Assembly (NCBI GenBank): GCA_046318595.1
Contig: JBKCTV010000082.1
Location: 1-5,484 of the forward strand
Source of the DNA: DAITMV01 sp046318595
GTDB lineage: Bacteria; Pseudomonadota; Gammaproteobacteria; Burkholderiales; Burkholderiaceae_B
Direction of reading: 5' to 3'
DNA length: 5,484 bases
The translations under genes and the position numbers were made by a program. This document shows positions 1 to 5,484 of the stretch, in pieces (within the stretch, counting starts at the first letter, position 1; each line of letters starts with the position of its first letter). Under the pieces are notes generated by a model, which had not been told where the DNA came from, made no database searches, and saw only the letters and a program-made list of their open reading frames with translations.

Positions 1-1
1 G

Positions 2-778
2 AATCTGATTGGACGCTTGGCCAAACTTAAAAGCGAGTTTTCTTTTGAAATTGCTTTGACGACCAACGGCGTATTGCTGAGCCAACAGGCGCGCACCTTG
101 AAGAATGCCGGGCTTGACCGTTTGACAGTCAGCCTGGATGCCATGAACCCTGAGGTTTTTCAAAGAATGAATGATTCGGCAATCTCGATCGGGCGAGTTT
201 TGGAGGGCATCGCAGCCGCAGAAAATGCTGGATTTAACGCCATCAATATCAATGTCGTGGTACGAAAAGGTCAGAACGAGGATCAGATCGCACCAATCGC
301 CTTGCATTTCAAATCGACGCATCATGTGCCGCGCTTCATAGAATTCATGGATGTGGGAAATACCAATGGTTGGCAAATCGACCAGGTGATACCGAGCACA
401 GAGGTACGTTCCATAGTGCAACGGTTTGTCGCGCCGCTTTCCAGGATAGGCTTCAGCGGCGTAGCCGAGCGCTGGGCTTATGACGATGGAACAGGCCAAG
501 TCGACTTTATCTCATCGGTTACACAGGCTTTTTGCAACACATGCACCCGCCTCCGCTTATCGGCCGATGGCCAACTGTTCACGTGTTTGTTTGCCAGACA
601 CGGCCATGACATTCGTGCTTCATTGCGTTCCAAGGATTCGTTCGCATCGGAATCGAATGGTGGATTGGAAGCGCAGATAAGCAACATTTGGCAGCATCGG
701 ACTGATCGTTACTCAGCGCAGCGACTACACCAACCTCAGCGCCTAGCGCGCGTAGAAATGTCGTATATCGGCGGCTAG
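2..778 (+). CDS. moaA: GTP 3',8-cyclase MoaA, 5'-truncated by the window edge
   Basis: Radical-SAM enzyme of molybdenum cofactor biosynthesis. With MoaC it turns GTP into cyclic pyranopterin monophosphate in the cytoplasm. The frame is open from base 2, so the TTG at 17 is internal and the true start lies upstream. About 259 codons are visible; the N-terminal CxxxCxxC cluster that binds the SAM-cleaving [4Fe-4S] is missing from view. Seen: a TTNG motif (near nt 60), VSLD (near 130), RFIEFMDVG (near 335), AERW, and FISSVTQ. Also present is the second [4Fe-4S] site, C-x2-C-x13-C, with cysteine codons at 533, 542 and 584, followed by the GTP-contacting TRLR pair. The protein ends EMSYIGG, the conserved Gly-Gly tail needed for activity in this family. 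The visible part looks intact and functional. The stop is a tandem TAG-TAA (776-781). No link to the downstream secretion genes is implied. Confidence 0.97.
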   Translation, partial: NLIGRLAKLKSEFSFEIALTTNGVLLSQQARTLKNAGLDRLTVSLDAMNPEVFQRMNDSAISIGRVLEGIAAAENAGFNAININVVVRKGQNEDQIAPIALHFKSTHHVPRFIEFMDVGNTNGWQIDQVIPSTEVRSIVQRFVAPLSRIGFSGVAERWAYDDGTGQVDFISSVTQAFCNTCTRLRLSADGQLFTCLFARHGHDIRASLRSKDSFASESNGGLEAQISNIWQHRTDRYSAQRLHQPQRLARVEMSYIGG

Positions 779-850
779 TAAAAATTTCCTGCCTGATTAG
801 CTCAAATAAGGTAAACTTATGGGATAAACTGTTGTTTTTACATACCTTGA

Positions 851-867
851 TTACCCCATTTGGGTGA
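851..867 (+). other. Small inverted repeat / stem-loop in the moaA-exporter gap
   Basis: TTACCC (851-856) can pair with GGGTGA (862-867) around a CATTT loop: six pairs including one G-T wobble. It directly abuts a second dyad at 868-883. No T-run follows, so it is not a convincing intrinsic terminator. It could be an mRNA leader element or chance. I see no gene, tRNA or riboswitch signature elsewhere in 779-930, and no convincing -35/-10 pair. Confidence 0.3.
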
Positions 868-883
868 GAAAAGACCTCTTTTC
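868..883. promoter_or_regulatory. Perfect inverted repeat upstream of the exporter operon, possible operator
   Basis: GAAAAGA-CC-TCTTTTC is a perfect dyad with 7-bp arms and a 2-bp spacer, 47 bp before the exporter start codon. As DNA it has the symmetry of a dimeric regulator site. As RNA it gives a 6-bp, A-U-rich hairpin with an ACCT loop, too weak and without a trailing U-run to be a good terminator. Its position before the secretion operon suggests regulation, but I recognise no known operator and the function is inferred from symmetry only. Confidence 0.35.
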
Positions 884-930
884 GCCTCTACAACTTAAAA
901 ATTGGCCGGCTCAAACCGCCCGATGCACCC

Positions 931-3165
931 ATGACTGAAGCGACAAAGAACCACGGAAACCTTCGAAGCGCACCCGACCTGGAAGTCATCCGTGCGGGCG
1001 ATGAGGTACTAAACAGTAGATGGCTCAAAGTCGTCGTTACTGCTTTAAAGGTTCAAGGTATTGCTCTGCCGCTTGCTACTGCAAAACGGCTCATTCGCAG
1101 CGACGATGCTTCTTTGCTTGGTGAGCTGACGCCACTCTTCAAACAGTTGGGGCTGGCGGTAGAAACATCACGTAACGTGCGCCAAGACCAGCTCAAACTC
1201 GTCAAACCGGGTTCGATCATCGAATTACCTTCCGGTAACCTGCTCGTCCAAGGCACGCCTGAAGCATTGATGGAACTAAAAAACGATTCTGGTCAAGGTC
1301 TCGACCCAGCTTCGGTGCTGGGCGGTTCGAACGATTACGTTGTCCACGAATTTTTTAAAAACTCAGCCGACTCATCCGCTAAAAACTCAGGTTCGGCCCA
1401 AGCAGTTACCACGCCAGAAAACTGGTGGGCGTTGATTGCAGAGATTCGCCAAGCCAACTGGCTAATCGAGCCTATCAAAAAGCATCAGCCTTTGTTTCGG
1501 GAATTGCTGCTGGCCGCTTTGTTCATTAATTTATTGGCATTGGCGGGGCCTTTTTTCTCGATGCATTTATACGACCGCATCATTCCCAACAACTCGATGG
1601 ACACGCTTTGGATAATGGCGCTCGGACTGGGCATCGCGTATGCCGCCGACAGCGCATTGAAGCTGGCGCGGCATTACCTGATGGATATCGCAGGTCAGCG
1701 CATCGATATCGAAGTGACGCAGTCGATTGCCCAGAAGCTATTTGCCACGCGAATGTCAGAATCGACGACGCAGCCCGTGAAATTTTTGCATCAGTACCGC
1801 ACGTTCGAGGCATTACGCGAACTACTGACATCGAACGCTGTAACCGCACTGGTCGATTTGCCATTTTTAGTGCTCTATATCGGGATCGCCATGGCGGTCC
1901 ATTGGTTGCTCGCCTTGCCGATTATTCTGAATATAGTGGCCTCGATGGGCCTGACCTGGGCGGGCTATCTTAATTTACAGAAGTTTTCAAAAAACGCTTT
2001 GAATGAATCTGCCGATAATCACGCACTATGGCTGGAAACCTTGCAAGGCCTCGAAACCTTGAAAGCTTTTTCTGCTGCCACCTGGAGCAACCAAAAACTG
2101 GTCGAATCGACACTGAAGTCCCGCCAAACCGGCGCTCATTTGCGCAATGTCAACTATAGATTGGGCTTATGGGCAGGTTTATTGCAGCAGGCTTGCTGGA
2201 TGCTGGTATTGATTATTGGTGTCTACCTGATCACAAACTCTGAGTTGACAACAGGCGGCTTAATTGCAGTTTCGATGTTAGCCATGCGATGCGCCAGCCC
2301 TATCGGGCAATGGATCGGTGTATTGCTGCAAATCAATACCGTTCACAGCGGTTTTAGTGCCCTGAACCGATTCATGGCACAGCCCGAAGAAAGCAACAGC
2401 ACTCAGTTACCATTGTCGGCTACTACGGTAAGCATACAATTACGACAGATGAGTGTTAGGTTCAACGACCAGACCGACCCAGCCCTGTACAAGATTAACC
2501 TCGACATCCCGCCTGGCTCACGGATCGCTTTGATCGGCCACATGGGTTCTGGAAAAACTACACTGATCAAAATTTTAGGAAGTTTTCTGCCGGTCACTAG
2601 TGGTCAATTCCTGATTAACGAACGCGACCATGCGCAATGGCAGCCTTCGGATCTACACGATAACATTGCATATGTCGGTCAACACCCATTTTTATTTCGC
2701 GGCAGCCTGCGCGACAATCTATGCCTGGGTCGGCATTGGATATCGGACGAACAATGCTATACCGCATTACGCACCGCTGGCGTCGAAAGTTTAGCCAGTC
2801 AGGCCTCGTCTGGACTGAATCGTCAACTGACAGAAGGCGGCACGAATCTTTCTGGCGGTCAGCGTCAGGCGATTGCATTGGCGCGTGTAATGTTGACCGC
2901 GCCCTCGGTGATTTTACTCGATGAGCCTGCAAACGGACTCGATGGCAACGCCGAAGAATCCCTGAAAAATACGCTAGCCCGGCTACCGGTTACGACCAGC
3001 TTGATTCTTGCCACACACAAAATGTCTTTGTTATCAATGGTCAATCGGGTCATTCTGATGCACGAGGGTCACATCCTCATGGACGGCAAAAACGATGAAG
3101 TCATCGGTGCCATGAAGGCAGGCGCAATCGAGCATCGGCCAAAGGCTGCCGGGGCCATAAAATGA
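931..3165 (+). CDS. Type I secretion system permease/ATPase, LapB/LssB-like ABC exporter
   Basis: Inner-membrane ABC exporter (744 aa) that powers one-step export of an unfolded substrate from cytoplasm to outside, together with an HlyD adaptor and a TolC-type pore. Order: residues ~25-110 resemble a degenerate C39-like domain with no catalytic Cys/His evident, so it probably docks substrate rather than cleaving a leader. A Ser-rich linker follows (~142-162). Six predicted membrane helices lie at ~191-209, 226-243, 303-322, 325-347, 412-434 and 441-465; the stretch LYDRIIPNN (213-221) is typical of the LapB/LssB/PrtD group. The nucleotide-binding domain (~500-730) has Walker A GHMGSGKTT (536-544), Q-loop Q584, signature LSGGQ (640-644), Walker B VILLDE (660-665) and H-loop H696. 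The usual A-loop aromatic seems absent (D513 region). An ATG at 923 hits a stop after three codons, so 931 is the start, although no good Shine-Dalgarno precedes it. The stop overlaps the adaptor start by 4 bp. The family call is firm; the substrate is not known. Confidence 0.97.
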   Translation: MTEATKNHGNLRSAPDLEVIRAGDEVLNSRWLKVVVTALKVQGIALPLATAKRLIRSDDASLLGELTPLFKQLGLAVETSRNVRQDQLKLVKPGSIIELPSGNLLVQGTPEALMELKNDSGQGLDPASVLGGSNDYVVHEFFKNSADSSAKNSGSAQAVTTPENWWALIAEIRQANWLIEPIKKHQPLFRELLLAALFINLLALAGPFFSMHLYDRIIPNNSMDTLWIMALGLGIAYAADSALKLARHYLMDIAGQRIDIEVTQSIAQKLFATRMSESTTQPVKFLHQYRTFEALRELLTSNAVTALVDLPFLVLYIGIAMAVHWLLALPIILNIVASMGLTWAGYLNLQKFSKNALNESADNHALWLETLQGLETLKAFSAATWSNQKLVESTLKSRQTGAHLRNVNYRLGLWAGLLQQACWMLVLIIGVYLITNSELTTGGLIAVSMLAMRCASPIGQWIGVLLQINTVHSGFSALNRFMAQPEESNSTQLPLSATTVSIQLRQMSVRFNDQTDPALYKINLDIPPGSRIALIGHMGSGKTTLIKILGSFLPVTSGQFLINERDHAQWQPSDLHDNIAYVGQHPFLFRGSLRDNLCLGRHWISDEQCYTALRTAGVESLASQASSGLNRQLTEGGTNLSGGQRQAIALARVMLTAPSVILLDEPANGLDGNAEESLKNTLARLPVTTSLILATHKMSLLSMVNRVILMHEGHILMDGKNDEVIGAMKAGAIEHRPKAAGAIK

Positions 3166-4511
3166 GCGGCTTTCTGAAAAAAATAAGTCAGTGCTGGGAG
3201 TCAAGCTTTCCGGCACTACCGCCGATTGCCACAAGCGTGCATGACTGGCAAGCACAGCAGGCCATCATCAAAAGAAAATTCAATTTGCTGCGCTATGTCG
3301 GGATTACTTTTCTGGCTCTGCTTGTGTGGTCGATGTTTGCTCAAGTATCCGAAGTCGCCCGGGGCGAAGCCCGTATCGTTCCATCACAGAAGCTGCAGGT
3401 TGTTCAGGCAGTCGATGGCGGAATCATTTCGCAGATCATGGTTGCCGAAGGGCAGTTCGTCAAGGCAGGCCAAGCTTTATTACAACTCGATCAGACGCGT
3501 TTTTTATCCTCATTACGCGAAAATCAATCACTCTACGATTCATTGATCAGCCGAGTGGCCCGCTTGCGTGCATTGGCCGAAGGCAAGCCTTTCAGCGTAC
3601 CGGACAGTGTGGTGAAGTCTAGTCCGCAAATTGTTGCTCAAGAGCGTGAGCTGTACGAGAACAAAATTCATGAGATGGGGACGTTGATATCGATTGCGCG
3701 ACAGCAATTGTCTCAGCGTAAACAAGAGCGTGATGAAGCAAATGCGCGCACACGGGCCGCCGGCAGCGCCTTCGAGTTATCTCAACGCGAACTTGAAGCC
3801 ATGCGCCCACTGACGCGCAGCGGGGCCGTGTCCGACGTCGAAATACTCAAGCTCGAAAAAGAAGTGTCGCGTAACCGCGGGGATCGGGAGATGGCCCAAA
3901 CTCAAGTTTCAAGACTTAACTATTCTATCGAAGAAGCCAACCAGAAAATCCGCGAAGTTGAACTAAACTTTCGCAACGAAGCAAGAAGAGAACTATCCGA
4001 AGCGCAAGCCAAGCTCAATGGGATCAGTGAAACCAATGTCGGACTAACGGATAAAGTACAAAAAACGACGATCAAAGCGCCTGTATCGGGTATCGTCAAG
4101 CGAATCATTTTCACCACTCAGGGAGCGGTGGTCACACCCGGCAAAGAGTTACTGGAAATCGTACCAAACGATGACGTACTGATTTTCGAAACCAAACTTT
4201 CGCCTCGCGATATAGCCTTCGTTCATCCTGGCCAAGCGGCGGTAGTAAAAATTTCCGCTTACGATTACACCGTTTATGGAGGGCTGCGTGGTCGTGTGGA
4301 AAGTATTGGCGCCGATAGTTCAGTCGATGAAAACGGTCGGCCGTATTATCTGGTTAGAGTTCAAACAGAACGAAAAAATTTAGCAAAAACCATGCCATTA
4401 ATACCAGGCATGGTGGCTGAGGTTGATGTGGTAACAGCGGAAAGGTCTTTGTTGACCTATCTAATGAAGCCCATCCTAAGGGCAAAAAGCCGTGCTTTTG
4501 GGGAACGGTAA
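3162..4511 (+). CDS. Type I secretion periplasmic adaptor, HlyD/LapC-like membrane fusion protein
   Basis: Adaptor (449 aa) bridging the ABC exporter in the inner membrane and an outer-membrane TolC/LapE-type channel. Seen: a cytoplasmic N-terminal tail (1-42) and one membrane helix (~43-60, rich in L/A/V/F). The first half of the lipoyl/barrel-sandwich domain is at ~76-112 (AVDGGIISQIMVAEGQFVKA). A long Glu/Gln/Arg-rich helical hairpin, likely coiled coil, spans ~113-297. The second lipoyl half is at ~301-335 (KTTIKAPVSGIVKRI). A beta-barrel/membrane-proximal part (~336-425) carries KISAYDYTVYGGLRG, and the end has the family-typical PGMVAEVDVVTAERSLLTYL. Length and order are normal for HlyD-family type I adaptors. 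The ATG shares ATGA with the exporter's TGA (3162-3165), so translation is probably coupled; GGGG at 3151-3154 is a possible weak ribosome-binding site. No terminator hairpin is obvious after it. Confidence 0.96.
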   Translation: MSGFLKKISQCWESSFPALPPIATSVHDWQAQQAIIKRKFNLLRYVGITFLALLVWSMFAQVSEVARGEARIVPSQKLQVVQAVDGGIISQIMVAEGQFVKAGQALLQLDQTRFLSSLRENQSLYDSLISRVARLRALAEGKPFSVPDSVVKSSPQIVAQERELYENKIHEMGTLISIARQQLSQRKQERDEANARTRAAGSAFELSQRELEAMRPLTRSGAVSDVEILKLEKEVSRNRGDREMAQTQVSRLNYSIEEANQKIREVELNFRNEARRELSEAQAKLNGISETNVGLTDKVQKTTIKAPVSGIVKRIIFTTQGAVVTPGKELLEIVPNDDVLIFETKLSPRDIAFVHPGQAAVVKISAYDYTVYGGLRGRVESIGADSSVDENGRPYYLVRVQTERKNLAKTMPLIPGMVAEVDVVTAERSLLTYLMKPILRAKSRAFGER

Positions 4512-4615
4512 GCCATTCTTGATGATTAACGCAACAGAACGGACCTTTTTCACTATTTGAAGAAGAGCTACCTGAGCGTGATCGTTACCATGTATTAAGT
4601 GTATATAGATTTTGT

Positions 4616-4619
4616 GGGA
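4616..4619 (+). promoter_or_regulatory. Probable ribosome-binding site of the repeat-protein gene
   Basis: GGGA lies 7 nt before the ATG at 4627, separated by C and an A-rich spacer. This supports 4627 as the start of the downstream open frame. The rest of the 4512-4626 gap has no gene. A TATATAGAT stretch (4602-4610) looks -10-like but has no good -35 partner, and I found no clear terminator hairpin, so whether this gene has its own promoter or is read through from the exporter operon is undecided. Confidence 0.45.
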
Positions 4620-4626
4620 CAAAAAA

Positions 4627-5484
4627 ATGGATAAGTCGGTTCAAACCAGCAACATTGATTGTGTGAAACCGGGCATCAAAAAGCCGGCCGGGCTAGTCAA
4701 ACGTCCTCGTTTGACGCCCTTTGAGCCAGACACGATGGTCGTTCATCTAGGGCCGAACACCCAGGGAACGTATGCCGCGCCAAACAAGCCTGCTGCTGAG
4801 CTTGCAGGCCCTGGCGACTGGTTGATAAACACCAAGCCGGGCAAGATAAGCCCCATTACGGGTGATCAAGCGTCCATGCCAGGCGATAAGCAAAAAGTCT
4901 TATGGGTCGGAACAACTGAGGCAGCCGGCCCGGACAATAGCAACTTAACAAGCAGTAATCCAGCGTTCCATGTGGACAGACAAGAACCTGTCCTCCAGCG
5001 CGAATACGCCCAATCGCCACAAACTGTAGCAGCCACTGCAGCCGTCCAAGGCTTCATCCAGACATCTGCTGCAAGCTCGGCAACTGTTACTCAAACGATT
5101 CGTGAAGTTCAAGTGATTGAGCGTGAAGCACCGCCCGCACCAACGACTGAGCCTTGCCCTTCATGCCCGCCTCGTCCCTCGTGCCCACCAACAGATTGTG
5201 AGCCAAAGCCGACGTGCCCACCGACTCATACGCCAACACCTCCTCCAAGTAATACCCCATGCCCAGGACCAAGCGGCACGCCTGCACCAGGACCAAGCGG
5301 CACGCCTGCACCAGGACCAAGCGGCACACCTGCACCAGGACCAAGCGGCACACCTGCACCAGGACCAAGCGGCACACCTGCACCAGGACCAAGCGGCACG
5401 CCTGCACCAGGACCAAGCGGCACGCCTGCACCAGGACCAAGCGGCACACCTGCACCAGGACCAAGCGGCACACCTGCACCAGGG
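4627..5484 (+). CDS. Uncharacterised Pro/Cys-rich repeat protein, candidate type I secretion substrate, 3'-truncated
   Basis: I do not recognise this protein. The frame from ATG 4627 stays open for 286 codons to the window edge. Residues 1-~165 are non-repetitive, hydrophilic, Pro/Gly/Thr-rich, with no signal peptide, lipobox or membrane helix; residues ~131-155 are Ala/Ser/Thr/Gln-rich. Residues ~159-167 are charged (REVQVIERE). Residues 177-212 hold six cysteines (177, 180, 186, 191, 197, 212) in a Pro-rich context with recurring CPP. From 213 on the protein is tandem PGPSGTPA octapeptides, probably an extended, flexible stalk. The lack of a Sec signal and the position 115 bp after the exporter/adaptor pair suggest a secreted or surface protein carried by that system, with its export signal at the unseen C-terminus. 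This is inference: no RTX nonapeptides or clear LapA-type retention module are visible. The cysteine content is unusual for type I substrates. An alternative is an unrelated cytoplasmic or envelope repeat protein. Confidence 0.85.
   Translation, partial: MDKSVQTSNIDCVKPGIKKPAGLVKRPRLTPFEPDTMVVHLGPNTQGTYAAPNKPAAELAGPGDWLINTKPGKISPITGDQASMPGDKQKVLWVGTTEAAGPDNSNLTSSNPAFHVDRQEPVLQREYAQSPQTVAATAAVQGFIQTSAASSATVTQTIREVQVIEREAPPAPTTEPCPSCPPRPSCPPTDCEPKPTCPPTHTPTPPPSNTPCPGPSGTPAPGPSGTPAPGPSGTPAPGPSGTPAPGPSGTPAPGPSGTPAPGPSGTPAPGPSGTPAPGPSGTPAPG
5215..5262 (+). repeat. Two degenerate copies leading into the 24-bp repeat array
   Basis: Two 24-bp blocks in register with the downstream array encode CPPTHTPT (5215-5238) and PPPSNTPC (5239-5262). 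They align position by position with PGPSGTPA, keeping Pro at 3 and 7 and Thr at 5-6 (THTPT, SNTPC versus SGTPA), but differ in many bases. They read as decayed edge copies and tie the cysteine-rich segment to the repeat array. Confidence 0.6.
5263..5484 (+). repeat. 24-bp in-frame tandem repeat array, at least 9 copies, encoding PGPSGTPA
   Basis: Nine complete 24-bp units (5263-5478) plus the first 6 bases of a tenth are visible; the array continues past the edge. The complete units differ only at the third base of the Thr codon (ACG or ACA). The order is G,G,A,A,A,G,G,A,A, hinting at a five-unit (120-bp) block that was itself duplicated. The partial tenth unit has GGG for GGA, a silent change. 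The unit is about 67% GC with one T per 24 bases on the + strand. Gly spacing alternates 3 and 5, so it is not a collagen Gly-X-Y repeat. Because 24 is a multiple of three, copy-number change alters protein length without shifting frame. Confidence 0.98.

Noticed and set aside
17..19. TTG as the moaA start codon
   Set aside because: The frame is open upstream to the window edge, and MoaA needs its N-terminal radical-SAM cysteine motif, which would lie before this position.
776..789. 14-bp exact match between the moaA stop region and 4243-4256 (TAGTAAAAATTTCC)
   Set aside because: One copy is ordinary HlyD coding sequence and the other spans the moaA stop codons. It is short, A/T-rich in the core and has no flanking structure, so chance is the simplest explanation.
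923..934. ATG just before the exporter start
   Set aside because: It reads three codons and then TGA in another frame. It is too short to be a gene and has no clear ribosome-binding site.
1580..1973. Open frames on either strand inside the exporter gene
   Set aside because: They overlap the conserved transmembrane domain of the exporter and have no recognisable motifs, so they are shadow frames.
4512..4626. Intrinsic terminator after the adaptor gene
   Set aside because: There is a short T-run near 4546-4550, but I could find no stable GC-rich stem in front of it.
5087..5479. Minus-strand open frames with repeated VCRLVLVQ or PLGPGAGV octapeptides over the repeat array
   Set aside because: A 24-bp repeat lacking stops in one unit is open in that frame throughout. 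These are shadows of the + strand coding frame, which has an ATG, a ribosome-binding site and a non-repetitive coding N-terminus in phase with the array.
5263..5484. CRISPR array or collagen-like domain
   Set aside because: There are no variable spacers between the units, and the array is in frame within a CDS. Glycine does not recur every third residue, so a collagen triple helix is not supported.

Overview
The window reads like the chromosome of a Gram-negative proteobacterium of middling GC content. The MoaA fragment looks most like beta/gammaproteobacterial MoaA proteins, and the inner-membrane ABC exporter plus HlyD-type adaptor only makes sense in a cell with two membranes. I cannot name the genus from the sequence. 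All genes are on the + strand.

Layout: (1) 2-778 is the 3' two-thirds of moaA (molybdenum cofactor biosynthesis), cut by the left edge. (2) 779-930 is a 152-bp gap with no gene, holding two adjacent inverted repeats. (3) 931-3165 and 3162-4511 are a two-gene operon with an ATGA overlap: a LapB/LssB-type type I secretion permease/ATPase and its HlyD/LapC-type membrane-fusion adaptor. (4) 4512-4626 is a 115-bp gap with a plausible ribosome-binding site. (5) From 4627 an open frame runs off the right edge (286 codons visible). It has a non-repetitive, signal-peptide-free N-terminus, a Pro/Cys-rich stretch with six cysteines, and an array of at least nine near-identical 24-bp repeats encoding PGPSGTPA, with two degenerate copies in front of the array.

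How they fit: the ABC protein and adaptor would form the inner-membrane part of a type I secretion system; no TolC-like outer-membrane gene is visible. The repeat protein directly downstream lacks a Sec signal, so it is the obvious candidate cargo, probably a large surface or secreted repeat protein. This is an inference from position, because any C-terminal secretion signal lies outside the window. moaA is a functionally unrelated housekeeping neighbour. The most novel item is the repeat protein: I do not recognise its N-terminal region, and its cysteine cluster is atypical for type I substrates.
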